The notes: generated by a model not told the origin, from the sequence alone. 64,000 nucleotides of DNA from Leifsonia shinshuensis (GCF_013410375.1 NZ_JACCFL010000001.1:186001-250000), one strand, 5' to 3'; positions 1 through 8,455 are shown, counted from the first letter of the stretch. Translations and numbers: made by a program.

Positions 1-1343
1 GTGCCGAGCCCGCTCGGGAGCTCGACCGTCTGCCCCGGCCTCAGCTGGAGCGCCTTCGACTTCGTGCCGGGGCCGGCCAACTGCGTCATCTTGTCGGTGT
101 TCAGGCTGTAGACCGACTGCGGGACGCCGTTGTCGACGCCGAGGTCGCCGGCGTAGACGTTGAGGCTGAGGACCGGATCGTTCAGCCCGGGGAAGGTCGA
201 GGTCAGGGCGCCGGCGGCGGTCCCGCTCTTGCCGACCGTCGGATAGAAGAAGCCGATCATGCCGACCTGCTCCCGCAGGCCATCCGGCACCTTCACCCAG
301 CCGAGCGAGGTGAGCTGCGCATCCTCGGCGATGAACGGCACCGAGTCGCTGAAGACCACCTTGCCCTCCGGATCGCGGACCGTGATGGTCGGGGCGTACC
401 CGTTGCCCAGGAGGTAGACGTTGGTGCCGCCGATCGCGAGCGGCTCGTTGACCTTGATCGTCGATGAGCCGGAGGTGTCTCCCGGCCCGGTCGTCGTCAC
501 CTTCGCGGTGTAGTCGAGCGGCGTGCCCTTGGCGTTGGGGTTCTTGGTCTCGTAGGCGACGTCGAGGCTGTCGACCCGGATCGAGAACGGCTCGAGCGAC
601 CCGTCGGAGAAGAACCGCCCCGGGTTGAACGAGTTGTACGAGGGCAGGCTGTTCACGAAGCTCTGACCGACGACCACGACCTTCTGGCCGGTGTAGCCGA
701 AACCTCCGCCGATGCCGACGGCGACCAGCACGCCGAGCAGGGCGATGTGGAACACCAGGTTGCCGGTCTCGCGCAGGTAGCCGCGCTCCGCCGACACCGA
801 GGTCGAGCGCGCGTCCTGGTAGAGCGAGACCCGGTAGCGGGAGCGGCGGAGCACCTGGCGGGCCGAGTCGATCGGGTCCGGTGCGTCCGCCCGCAGCTCG
901 GCGGGGAGGATGCGCGCCTGGAAGCCGGACATCCGGGTGAGCCGGACGGGCGTCTTCGGCGGCCGGGCGCGGAGGGCGCGGAAGTGGTGCGCCGTGCGCG
1001 GGATGATGCAGCCGATCAGCGAGGCGAACAGCAGCAGGTAGATGGCCGAGAACCAGAACGACGTGTAGACGTCGAAGAGCTGGAACTTGTCGAGCACCGG
1101 TGCGAGCTGCGGGTTGTCGCTGAAGTACTTGGTGACACCGTTCGGGTCGGCGCCGCGCTGCGGGAACAACGAGCCGGGGACGGCGGCGATCGCCAACAGG
1201 AGCAGCAGGAACAATGCCGTGCGCATGCTCGTGAGCTGGCGCCAGGCCCAGCGCAGCCAGCCGAGCGGGCCGAGCTTGGGCTGCACGACGTCGGGGTCCT
1301 CGCGCGGAGGCGCGACGTCGATGTGGTCAGATGGCCGGGACAA
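1..1343 (-). CDS. resB: ResB-like cytochrome c biogenesis protein (partial, C-terminus beyond window)
   Basis: Membrane component of the system II cytochrome c maturation machinery, which with CcsB/ResC delivers haem to apocytochrome c outside the membrane. At least 447 residues are visible. An N-terminal membrane segment follows LTSMRTALFL, two more hydrophobic segments contain YLLLFASLIGCIIP and LVFHIALLGVLVAVGIGGGFGY, and then comes a long extracytoplasmic domain, the usual ResB plan. The start is uncertain: TTG at 1343 overlaps the ccdA stop region, GTG at 1286 is the alternative. It is the last visible gene of a PGM-tlpA-ccdA-resB operon; ccsB would be expected just outside the window. 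Confidence 0.88.
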   Translation of the reverse strand, partial: MSRPSDHIDVAPPREDPDVVQPKLGPLGWLRWAWRQLTSMRTALFLLLLLAIAAVPGSLFPQRGADPNGVTKYFSDNPQLAPVLDKFQLFDVYTSFWFSAIYLLLFASLIGCIIPRTAHHFRALRARPPKTPVRLTRMSGFQARILPAELRADAPDPIDSARQVLRRSRYRVSLYQDARSTSVSAERGYLRETGNLVFHIALLGVLVAVGIGGGFGYTGQKVVVVGQSFVNSLPSYNSFNPGRFFSDGSLEPFSIRVDSLDVAYETKNPNAKGTPLDYTAKVTTTGPGDTSGSSTIKVNEPLAIGGTNVYLLGNGYAPTITVRDPEGKVVFSDSVPFIAEDAQLTSLGWVKVPDGLREQVGMIGFFYPTVGKSGTAAGALTSTFPGLNDPVLSLNVYAGDLGVDNGVPQSVYSLNTDKMTQLAGPGTKSKALQLRPGQTVELPSGLG

Positions 1344-2070
1344 AGCCGGAGATCACCCCCAGGAACTGCGACATCATGGCGGTCCAGAGGCCGGTCGCCA
1401 TCAGGACTCCGATGACCACCAGCAGCGCGCCGCCGATGATGTTGATGACCCGGATGTGCCGCTTGAGGAAGGCGACCGAACCGGCGACCCAGTCGAAGCC
1501 GAGGGCGACGAGCAGGAACGGGATGCCGAGGCCGATGCAATAGAAGAGTCCGAGGAGCGCTCCGCGCCACGGCGATCCGCTACCGACGCTGAGCGCGCTG
1601 ATCGCGGCCAGCGTCGGGCCGATGCACGGCGTCCAGCCGAGGCCGAAGACGACGCCCAGCAGCGGTGCCCCGATCAGGCCGGTCGCCGGACGCCAGGTCG
1701 GCTTGATCGTGCGCTGCAGGAAGGAGAACTGGCCGATGAAGACGAGGCCCATCACGATGACGAGCACGCCGAGCACCTGGATGACCACCTCCTGCCAGCG
1801 GACCAGCCAGCTGCCGAGCGCGCCGAAGGCGGCGCCGTAGGCGATGAAGACGACGGCGAAGCCGAGGACGAACAGGGCGACCCCGGTCAGGATCCGGCCG
1901 CGGTCGCGCTTGGCGCCGGGGTCGCTGATCCCGCCGACGTAGGCGAGGTAGCCGGGCACGAGCGGGAGCACGCAGGGCGACGCGAACGACACGAGCCCCG
2001 CGAGGACCGCGATGGGAAGTGCGAGCAGGAGCTGGCCGCTGAAGACGATCTGACCGACGTTCACGGTCAC
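1327..2070 (-). CDS. ccdA: CcdA/DsbD-type thiol-disulfide transmembrane protein
   Basis: Moves electrons from cytoplasmic thioredoxin across the membrane to the extracytoplasmic thioredoxin TlpA/ResA, keeping apocytochrome c cysteines reduced. The 247-residue protein has about six membrane segments and the family motif SFASPCVLPLVPGYLAYVGG near residue 25; the second cysteine lies in GWTPCIGPT around residue 145, so both redox cysteines are present. The GTG start at 2070 overlaps the tlpA stop (GTGA), implying translational coupling. Its stop region overlaps the beginning of resB. Confidence 0.93.
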   Translation of the reverse strand: MTVNVGQIVFSGQLLLALPIAVLAGLVSFASPCVLPLVPGYLAYVGGISDPGAKRDRGRILTGVALFVLGFAVVFIAYGAAFGALGSWLVRWQEVVIQVLGVLVIVMGLVFIGQFSFLQRTIKPTWRPATGLIGAPLLGVVFGLGWTPCIGPTLAAISALSVGSGSPWRGALLGLFYCIGLGIPFLLVALGFDWVAGSVAFLKRHIRVINIIGGALLVVIGVLMATGLWTAMMSQFLGVISGFVPAI

Positions 2071-2687
2071 TTCCCGGCCACGGCGTCGGAGATGAGCGAG
2101 TCGAGGATGCTCTTGTCCGGGATCGCGCCGAGGATGCGGGCGGCCACGCGGCCCTCCTCGTCGATCACGAGGGTGGTCGGCGTGGCCTTGGGCGGGACGG
2201 TCTTGCTGAAGGCGAGCAGGACCGAGCCGGTATCGCGGTCGAGGACGGACGGGTACGTCACGCCCTTGTCCTGTTCGAAGCTGGCCGCGGTGCTCGCGGA
2301 ATCGTAGAGGTTCACGCCGAGGAAGCTGACGCCCTGGGCGGCGTACTTCTGCGACAGCGACTCCAGGTCGGGCGCCTCCACCCGGCACGGCGGGCAGCCC
2401 GCGTACCAGAAGTTCACGACGAGGACCTTGCCTGCGTAGTCCTTCGACGACACCGCCGTGCCGTCGGCGAGCTTGCCGGAGAACGCGACGGGGGCTCCGC
2501 GGTTCGCGGCCGCGTACTCGCTCACGCTGCCGTCGCCGGCGATGTAGTTCTGGCCGTTGCCGGAGCGGTACTGGTTGGCGAGGGCATCGTTGGAGGTGCA
2601 GCCGGAGAGCAGGAGCGCTGCGGCTGCTGCGGCCGCGGGAAGAAGGAGCGCCAGGCGGCGCCGAGCGGAGGGGCGGACGGAGGTCAC
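2067..2687 (-). CDS. TlpA/ResA-like membrane-anchored thioredoxin
   Basis: Extracytoplasmic thiol-disulfide oxidoreductase that reduces haem-binding cysteines of apocytochrome c using electrons from CcdA. The 206-residue protein begins with a basic stretch, a hydrophobic segment and a lipobox-like LLLSGC, so it is probably a lipoprotein. The AhpC/TSA-thioredoxin domain fills the rest, with active site NFWYAGCPPCR (CPPC) near residue 95 and the cis-proline loop KATPTTLVID. GTG start at 2687 overlaps the stop of the upstream phosphatase gene by 4 nt (GTGA). Confidence 0.92.
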   Translation of the reverse strand: MTSVRPSARRRLALLLPAAAAAAALLLSGCTSNDALANQYRSGNGQNYIAGDGSVSEYAAANRGAPVAFSGKLADGTAVSSKDYAGKVLVVNFWYAGCPPCRVEAPDLESLSQKYAAQGVSFLGVNLYDSASTAASFEQDKGVTYPSVLDRDTGSVLLAFSKTVPPKATPTTLVIDEEGRVAARILGAIPDKSILDSLISDAVAGK

Positions 2688-3391
2688 ACGGCCCCCACAT
2701 CGGTCGCGGCGGTGATGAGGCTGCCGGCGGGCTCGGCGTAGCCGACCTCCACCACGCGGATGACGGGCGGGGCGTCGGGGTCGGCAGGGACGGCCGGCTC
2801 GCCCGGGCGCGGTTGGGGCGCAGGGGCAGGCTCGGTCGTGCGCTCGAAGGTCGTGATGCTGGAGAGCGCGCAGCGCCGCTTGCGCGGGTCGTGCAGGAAC
2901 GGCTCTCCCGCCGCCGACAGGTGCATGACCCAGATCGGGAGCTGGTGGCTGACGAGCACGACGTCGCCGGACTCGACCGAGTCGAAGGCGTCGTCGACGG
3001 CCTCGCGCATCCGCTTCTCGATGCTGGTGTACGCTTCGCCCCAGCTCGGCCGGGGCGGGTAGACGAGGAACGGCCAGTTGACCGGGTTCTTCAGGGCGCG
3101 GCGCATGTTGGTGCCCTCGAAGTGGTTGGTGGGCTCGATGATCCGCTCGTCGATCTCCGGCTCCAGGCCCAGGGCCGCCGCGATGGGCGCAGCCGACTCG
3201 CGCGTGCGCTGCAGCGGCGAGACGCGCAGGAGGGAGACCGGGCGGTCGCGGGCCGCGAGGTCGTCGGCGGCGGCCTGCGCCATCCGGTGACCGAGCTTGG
3301 ACAGCCCGAAGCCGGGCAGCCTGCCGTACAGGATGCCATCGGGATTGAACACCTCTCCGTGACGGACGAGATGTACCTGGCTTGCTACCAC
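2684..3391 (-). CDS. Histidine phosphatase (phosphoglycerate mutase-like) family protein
   Basis: Cytoplasmic branch of the histidine-phosphatase superfamily. The catalytic LVRHGEV is at residues 8-14, the second-arginine region is LLRVSPLQRTRES near 55-67, and the second histidine lies in VVLVSHQLPIW around 149. The C-terminal 40 residues are a proline-rich extension ending in a short hydrophobic stretch, longer than a minimal PGM domain. Substrate is not predictable. It is the first gene of the cytochrome c maturation operon, transcribed from a -10 element that puts the GTG start at or near the mRNA 5' end. This gene order recurs in Actinobacteria, but a direct role in cytochrome assembly is not shown. 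Confidence 0.88.
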   Translation of the reverse strand: MVASQVHLVRHGEVFNPDGILYGRLPGFGLSKLGHRMAQAAADDLAARDRPVSLLRVSPLQRTRESAAPIAAALGLEPEIDERIIEPTNHFEGTNMRRALKNPVNWPFLVYPPRPSWGEAYTSIEKRMREAVDDAFDSVESGDVVLVSHQLPIWVMHLSAAGEPFLHDPRKRRCALSSITTFERTTEPAPAPQPRPGEPAVPADPDAPPVIRVVEVGYAEPAGSLITAATDVGAV

Positions 3392-3397
3392 CGCACC

Positions 3398-3403
3398 AGT
3401 CTA
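3398..3403 (-). promoter_or_regulatory. -10 element of the PGM-tlpA-ccdA-resB operon
   Basis: TAGACT on the minus strand ends 6 nt before the GTG at 3391; a leaderless transcript is inferred. Confidence 0.55.
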
Positions 3404-3483
3404 CGGAGCGGCTTGCCTTGAATTCACTGAGCGTGGGAGCGCGCGACCCGCTGCCGGCCCTCTGAGGCGGTATGCGCGGGCGG

Positions 3484-3489
3484 TAGGCT
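3484..3489 (+). promoter_or_regulatory. -10 element of aspS
   Basis: TAGGCT ends 8 nt before the GTG at 3498, suggesting leaderless transcription and favouring this GTG over the in-frame TTG at 3489, which would overlap the -10. Confidence 0.55.
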
Positions 3490-3497
3490 TGTCGATC

Positions 3498-4826
3498 GTG
3501 ACCGCACGCGTTTTGATCAAAGACCTGGCCGCCCTCCCGGACGGCCCCGTGAGCGTCGCCGGATGGGTCGAGACCGTCCGGGACCAGAAGAAGGTGCAGT
3601 TCGTCGTGCTGCGCGACGAGTCGGGCGCCGTCCAGCTGGTCAATCCGCGCACGGTCGACGAGGACGGCACCGTCGTCGCCGACGAGCCGGCCACGACCAT
3701 CTCCGGCCTCTCGCAGGGCTCGTTCGTGCGGGCGACCGGTGAGCTCAAGCACGACGAGCGCGTCAAGCTCGGCGGCATCGAGATCAAGCTGAACACCCTC
3801 GAAGTCGAGACCACAGCGATCGCCGAGACGCCGATCGCCGCGGACAGCGGCATCGACAAGCGCATGGACTGGCGCTTCCTCGACCTCCGCGAGCCGAAGC
3901 ACAACCTGATCTTCCGCGTGCAGACCACGCTCGAGCACGCGATGCGGCAGTACTGGGTGGACAACGGCTTCATCGAGATCCACACCCCCAAGCTGATGGC
4001 GTCGGCGTCCGAGTCGCGCGCCGAGCTCTTCGAGCTGCCCTACTTCGAGACGACCGCGTACCTCGCCCAGAGCCCGCAGATCTTCAAGCAGATGGCGCAG
4101 GCGGCCGGGTTCGGCCGGGTCTTCGAGATCGGCCCGGCGTTCCGCGCCGACCCCAGCTTCACCAGCCGGCACGCGACGGAGTTCACGAGCGTCGACACCG
4201 AGCTCAGCTGGATCGACAGCCACGAGGACGTCATGAAGGTGCACGAAGACCTCCTCGTCGCCGGCTTCACGGCCGTCAAGGAGAAGCACGGCGCCGAGAT
4301 CGAGGCGCTCTTCGGCGTCGAGGTCACCGTCCCGACCACCCCGTTCCCGCGCATCCCGCTCGCCGAGGCGAAGCGCATCGTCGCGGAGCAGGGCTACGAG
4401 GTGCCCCGCGCCGACGACGACATGGACCCGGAGGGCGAGCGCCGCATCTCGGCGTACGTGAAGGAGACCTACGGGCACGAGTTCGTGTTCCTGACGGACT
4501 ACGCCTCGAGCATCCGGCCCTACTACCACATGCGTCACGCCGAGGACCCGTCGCTCACCAAGAGCTACGACCTCATCTTCAACGGCGTCGAGATCTCCAC
4601 GGGCGCCCAGCGCGAGCACCGCGTCGAGATCCTCGAGAAGCAGGCCGTCGACAAGGGCCTCTCGGTGGAGGAGCTCGAGGACGTCCTCGCGACGTTCCGC
4701 TACGGCATCCCCCCGCACGGCGGGTTCGGGATGGGGCTGGCGCGTGTGCTCATGCTGATGCTGCACCTCGCCAACCTGCGCGAGACGACGTATCTCTTCC
4801 GCGGCCCGACCCGGCTGACCCCGTAG
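3498..4826 (+). CDS. aspS: Aspartate--tRNA ligase, archaeal/short type (probably aspartate--tRNA(Asn/Asp))
   Basis: Class IIb synthetase of 442 residues that charges tRNA with aspartate. An OB-fold anticodon-binding domain occupies residues 1-105, followed by the catalytic core with motif 2 (FRADPSFTSRHATEFTSVD, near 210) and motif 3 (GGFGMGLAR, near 420). The GAD insertion and C-terminal extension that bring typical bacterial AspRS to about 590 residues are missing, so this is the archaeal-like form, which is often non-discriminating and then needs GatCAB to make Asn-tRNA. Discrimination cannot be judged from the sequence alone. Convergent with radC, 3' ends overlapping by 77 bp. Confidence 0.93.
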   Translation: MTARVLIKDLAALPDGPVSVAGWVETVRDQKKVQFVVLRDESGAVQLVNPRTVDEDGTVVADEPATTISGLSQGSFVRATGELKHDERVKLGGIEIKLNTLEVETTAIAETPIAADSGIDKRMDWRFLDLREPKHNLIFRVQTTLEHAMRQYWVDNGFIEIHTPKLMASASESRAELFELPYFETTAYLAQSPQIFKQMAQAAGFGRVFEIGPAFRADPSFTSRHATEFTSVDTELSWIDSHEDVMKVHEDLLVAGFTAVKEKHGAEIEALFGVEVTVPTTPFPRIPLAEAKRIVAEQGYEVPRADDDMDPEGERRISAYVKETYGHEFVFLTDYASSIRPYYHMRHAEDPSLTKSYDLIFNGVEISTGAQREHRVEILEKQAVDKGLSVEELEDVLATFRYGIPPHGGFGMGLARVLMLMLHLANLRETTYLFRGPTRLTP

Positions 4827-5502
4827 CCGAGAGCGCGGTCCACTGCTCCCCGGCCACCAGGATGTGGCCGAGGAACCGGAGTCCGATCGTGGCGGCCGCC
4901 TGATCGAGCCGCCGGGTGAGCACGGTGTCGGCCACGGACGGGTCGAGCGATCCGGACGGATGGTTGTGCGCGACGGCGAACGACCGGCCGCCGCGGGTGA
5001 GGACGGCCTGGAGGATGTCGGCGGGCTGGATCGACCGCTCGTCGACACCGCCGTCGCGGACGAGCACCATCTCCAGCGGGCGTGCGGCGCGATCGGCGAC
5101 GACCACGACGAAGCGCTCGCTGTCGCGGTGCAGCAGCTCGGGCCGGACGACCTCCGCGATGGCCTCGTGGTCGACCAGGCGCGTCCACGACGATGATCGC
5201 CCGGCGCGGCGCCAGATCTCGATGATGGCGACGAGCCGTCCGGCGGTCGCGGGGCCGACGCCCGGCAGGGTCTCGAGCCGGGCGAAGTCCATCGTCGCGA
5301 GCCCGGGGAACCCGCCGCAGCGGGCCAGGATGGCGCGCGCGAGGGACAGGACATTGCGGCCCATCTGGCCGGAACCGAGGACGAGGGCGAGGACTTCGTC
5401 GTCGGTGAGCGAACCGACACCGAGCCGGCGCATCCGCTCGCGCGGGCGGTCGTGACTGGGTACATGGGAAAGGGGCTCCTCTACGGTTTCCGGCTCGGAC
5501 AT
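4750..5502 (-). CDS. radC: RadC/UPF0758 family JAB-domain protein
   Basis: Metalloprotease-fold (JAB1/MPN) protein of the RadC family; despite the name, a DNA repair role is not established. The helix-hairpin-helix region (LETLPGVGPATAGRL) is at residues 76-90 and the metal-site motif AHNHPSG at about 178-184, followed by the conserved aspartate in SLDPSVAD. The protein has 250 residues; family members are usually near 220-230. The extra 25 Gly/Ser/Arg-rich residues at the C-terminus are encoded inside the 3' end of convergent aspS, so part of the tail may be a by-product of the overlap. Confidence 0.9.
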   Translation of the reverse strand: MSEPETVEEPLSHVPSHDRPRERMRRLGVGSLTDDEVLALVLGSGQMGRNVLSLARAILARCGGFPGLATMDFARLETLPGVGPATAGRLVAIIEIWRRAGRSSSWTRLVDHEAIAEVVRPELLHRDSERFVVVVADRAARPLEMVLVRDGGVDERSIQPADILQAVLTRGGRSFAVAHNHPSGSLDPSVADTVLTRRLDQAAATIGLRFLGHILVAGEQWTALSATGSAGSGRGRDTSSRAGWRGAASA

Positions 5503-5508
5503 GCGTCC

Positions 5509-5514
5509 ACGCTA
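5509..5514 (-). promoter_or_regulatory. -10 element of radC
   Basis: TAGCGT on the minus strand, 6 nt before the ATG at 5502. Confidence 0.55.
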
Positions 5515-5632
5515 GGAACCGCACGGGGTCGTTCCCGGCGGATCGTCTCAATCTGTGGAGAACTGCCCAGAGGCCTCCGCCTGTGGATGACAATGGGTGG
5601 AGAGAATCCGCCGACGAAGGAGTCGCCCCGCA

Positions 5633-6838
5633 ATGACCAGCCCCACCCCCGAACCCCGTCCGAACGACGTCGTCATCCTCTCGGCCGCGCGCACGCCGCT
5701 CGGCAAGGTGACCGGCGCGCTCGCGAGCCAGACCGCGGTGCAGCTCGGGACCGTCGCGCTTCGGAAGGCGATCGAGCAGTCCGGCCTGCAGGCCTCGGAC
5801 ATCGACACCGTGATCTTCGGTCAGGTGCTCCAGGCCGGCGCCGGCCAGAACCCGGCCCGCCAGACCGCCATCGGCGCGGGGATCGGCTGGGACGTCCCGG
5901 CGACGACGGTCAACAAGGTGTGCCTCTCCGGCCTCGCGGCCGTGATCGACGCCGCGCGGCTCATCCGCGCCGGCGAGGCGACGGTGGTCGCGGCCGGCGG
6001 GCAGGAGTCGATGACGAACGCGCCGCACATCCTGCCCGGCTCGCGGAAAGGGTGGACGTACGGCTCGCTCGAAGCGCTGGACACGGCGGCCTACGACGGG
6101 CTGACGGATGCGTTCGACAAGATCTCGATGGGCGCCTCCACCGAGAGCTACACGGAGAAGCTCGGGCTCACGCGGGAGGCGCAGGACGCGTTCGCGGCGT
6201 CGTCGCACCAGCGCGCGGGCGCGGCGGCGGCCTCCGGGGTCTTCGCCGACGAGATCGCGCCGGTCAGCATCCCGCAGCGCAAGGGCGACCCGGTGGTCGT
6301 GTCGGCGGACGAAGGCGTTCGGCCCGACTCGACCGTGGAGGTGCTCGCCAAGCTGCGGCCGAGCTTCGCCGAGGGCGGGACGCTCACCGCGGGCAATTCG
6401 TCGCCGCTGAGCGACGGTGCGGCGGCGCTCATCCTGACCTCGCGCGAGAACGCGGAGCGGCTGGGGCTGGAGTGGCTCGCGGTCGTCGGGGCCAGTGGCC
6501 AGGTCGCGGGGCCCGACAACTCGCTGCACTCGCAGCCGTCGAACGCGATCAACGCGGCGCTCAAGCGGGCCGGGTGGAGTGTGGACGACCTGGACCTGGT
6601 GGAGATCAACGAGGCGTTCGCGGCGGTGGCGCTGCAGTCGACGGCCGACCTCGACGTGGACCCGGAGAAGGTCAACATCCACGGCGGCGCGATCGCGCTC
6701 GGGCATCCCATCGGGGCGTCGGGCGCGCGGCTGGCGGGGCATGCGGCGCACGAGCTGGCGAGGCGCGGGTCCGGGCGTGCGGCCGTGGCGCTGTGCGGCG
6801 GTGGCGGGCAGGGGGATGCGCTGCTGCTGTGGCGGTGA
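5633..6838 (+). CDS. Acetyl-CoA C-acetyltransferase (thiolase)
   Basis: Condenses two acetyl-CoA to acetoacetyl-CoA, or the reverse thiolytic step of beta-oxidation. The 401 residues match biosynthetic/degradative thiolases. The acylated cysteine lies in VNKVCLSGLA (about residue 90), the histidine motif is GGAIALGHPIGASGAR near 352-367, and the second cysteine is in CGGGGQGDALL near the C-terminus. The ATG at 5633 is chosen because GAAGGAG lies 11 nt upstream; an in-frame ATG 36 nt earlier has no such site. It stands alone, followed by a repeat array and convergent prpC. Confidence 0.92.
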   Translation: MTSPTPEPRPNDVVILSAARTPLGKVTGALASQTAVQLGTVALRKAIEQSGLQASDIDTVIFGQVLQAGAGQNPARQTAIGAGIGWDVPATTVNKVCLSGLAAVIDAARLIRAGEATVVAAGGQESMTNAPHILPGSRKGWTYGSLEALDTAAYDGLTDAFDKISMGASTESYTEKLGLTREAQDAFAASSHQRAGAAAASGVFADEIAPVSIPQRKGDPVVVSADEGVRPDSTVEVLAKLRPSFAEGGTLTAGNSSPLSDGAAALILTSRENAERLGLEWLAVVGASGQVAGPDNSLHSQPSNAINAALKRAGWSVDDLDLVEINEAFAAVALQSTADLDVDPEKVNIHGGAIALGHPIGASGARLAGHAAHELARRGSGRAAVALCGGGGQGDALLLWR

Positions 6839-6870
6839 TTGCGGGATCGGGGCGCGCGAGGCCTGATACA

Positions 6871-7232
6871 GCAGTCGACGGAGATTCCGGGCGGGTCTCG
6901 TCCGTTGCTTGCGGGCTGGGGTCCTGTAGGTAACGGAGGAGATCGGGGGTCTCGGCAGGCCGAAACGCAGTCAACGGAGGAGATCCTGGCCCGGGATGGG
7001 TGGATCTCCTCCGTTACTTGCGCGGGAGCGTGCGGTGGCTAGCGGAGGAGATTGGGGCGCTGTGGGCCCGAAACGCAGTCAACGGAGGAGATCCGGGCCC
7101 GGGATGGGTGGATCTCCTCCGTTACCTGCGCGCCGGGGCATGCGCTGGCTAGCGGAGGAGATTGGGGCGCTGTGGGCCGAAAAGCAGTCAACGGAGGAGA
7201 TCCGGGCCCGAGATGGGTGGATCTCCTCCGTT
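6871..7232. repeat. Tandem ~109-bp hairpin repeat array (SD/anti-SD-like arms)
   Basis: This fills the 434-bp space between the convergent thiolase and prpC genes. The repeat unit begins at 6931, 7040 and 7150. Each unit has an outer TA(A/G)CGGAGGAGAT, a spacer ending CGAAA(C/G)GCAGTC or close to it, then a perfect inverted repeat: AACGGAGGAGATCC at 6973-6986, 7081-7094 and 7190-7203, with its reverse complement at 7002-7015, 7110-7123 and 7219-7232 (14-bp arms, 15-nt loop). A decayed copy lies at 6871-6906. Transcribed from either side the arms form strong hairpins and could end both transcripts, but no U-tract follows. No ORF here looks real. Related copies occur at 58310-58530. Confidence 0.85.
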
Positions 7233-7272
7233 GGCTGCGGGAGGCGGGGTGGGTGCCGGCCGGGGTGCGGGG

Positions 7273-8397
7273 TCAGCTCAGGTGGCGCTCGGCGGGGCCG
7301 GTGTAGAGGGAGAGGGGGCGGATGAGGGAGTTGGCGGCGTACTGCTCGAAGATGTGGGCGGTCCAGCCGGTGACGCGCGCGGCGGCGAACAGCGGGGTGA
7401 AGGTCTCGGTGTCGAAGCCCATCAGGTTGTAGGCCGGGCCGGAGGGGTAGTCCAGGTTCGGCTTGATGTTCTTGCGGTCGCCCATCGCCTGCTCGAGCGC
7501 GTTGTAGAGGTCGAGCAGGTCCTGCCGGTCGTAGTGCTCCGCCAGCGTCTCCAGCGAGGCTCGCATGGTCGGGACGCGCGAGTCGCCGTTCTTGTAGACG
7601 CGGTGGCCGAAGCCCATGATCTTGCGCTTCTCGGCGAGGGCGTCGTCCAGCCACGCCTCAGCGCGGTCGGCGCTGCCGATCTCGTCGAACGCGTGCATCA
7701 CGGCCTCGTTCGCGCCGCCGTGCAGCGGGCCCTTCAGGGCGCCGATGGCGCCGGTGACCGCCGAGTACACGTCCGAGAGCGTGGAGGCGATCACGCGCGC
7801 GGTGAACGTCGACGCGTTGAACGAATGCTCGGCGTACAGCACCAGCGAGACCCGGAAAGCGTCGACGACCACGTCGTCCGGGACCTCGCCGAACGTCAGC
7901 CAGAGGAAGTTCTCGGCGTAGTCGAGGTCGTCCCGCGACTCCACGATCTCCAGGCCACGGCGACGGCGCTGGATGTACGCGACGATCGTCGGGAGCTGGG
8001 CGAAGAGGTACACGGCGCGGCTGAGGTTGAGCTCGGGGTCGAGGATGCCGTTCGGCTGCTCCAGCGTCGGGTCCATCCCGCCGAGCTGGCTCACGGCCGT
8101 GCGCAGGGCGTCCATCGGGTGCGCGGAGGCGGGGATGTCGTCCAGCGCGCGGCGGGTGCGGTCGTCCATCCGGCGCAGTCCGCGCTCCAGCTTCTGGAAG
8201 TCGGCCAGTTCCTCCGGCGTCGGCAGCTCGCCGTGCCACAGCAGCCAGGCGACCTCCTCGAACGAGCACTTCGCGGCCAGCTCCTGCACCGGGTAGCCGC
8301 GGTACAGCAGCGAGTTGGTCTGGGGATTCACGGACGAGATGTTCGTGGTGTCCACCACGACGCCGGCGAGGCCCTTGTGGATCTCCGGGTCGGTCAT
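7273..8397 (-). CDS. prpC: 2-Methylcitrate synthase (citrate synthase family)
   Basis: Condenses propionyl-CoA with oxaloacetate to 2-methylcitrate. The 374-residue protein has the short bacterial type II-like length of PrpC. Catalytic histidines lie in PLHGGANEAV (about 225) and IMGFGHRVYKNGDSR (about 265), with the aspartate later in FDTETFTPLF. Assignment as methylcitrate rather than citrate synthase rests on the position as third gene of prpDBC. ATG at 8397 preceded by AGGAG at SD distance; an upstream in-frame extension is low-complexity and unlikely. Confidence 0.88.
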   Translation of the reverse strand: MTDPEIHKGLAGVVVDTTNISSVNPQTNSLLYRGYPVQELAAKCSFEEVAWLLWHGELPTPEELADFQKLERGLRRMDDRTRRALDDIPASAHPMDALRTAVSQLGGMDPTLEQPNGILDPELNLSRAVYLFAQLPTIVAYIQRRRRGLEIVESRDDLDYAENFLWLTFGEVPDDVVVDAFRVSLVLYAEHSFNASTFTARVIASTLSDVYSAVTGAIGALKGPLHGGANEAVMHAFDEIGSADRAEAWLDDALAEKRKIMGFGHRVYKNGDSRVPTMRASLETLAEHYDRQDLLDLYNALEQAMGDRKNIKPNLDYPSGPAYNLMGFDTETFTPLFAAARVTGWTAHIFEQYAANSLIRPLSLYTGPAERHLS

Positions 8398-8455
8398 TGT
8401 GCTGCTCCTTCGCTGCTGTGGTCTGGCTGGTGGTGGGCGCGGCTGTGAGCAGTGC

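Noticed and set aside
2067-5465. Very long minus-strand reading frame of over 1,100 codons across tlpA, the phosphatase, aspS and radC
   Set aside because: Only its last 206 codons are the real tlpA gene; the rest is the antisense or shifted frame of known genes, a usual effect of high GC.
6931-7232. CRISPR array
   Set aside because: Repeats lie in direct tandem with near-identical spacers and internal palindromes; there are no unique spacers and no cas genes.
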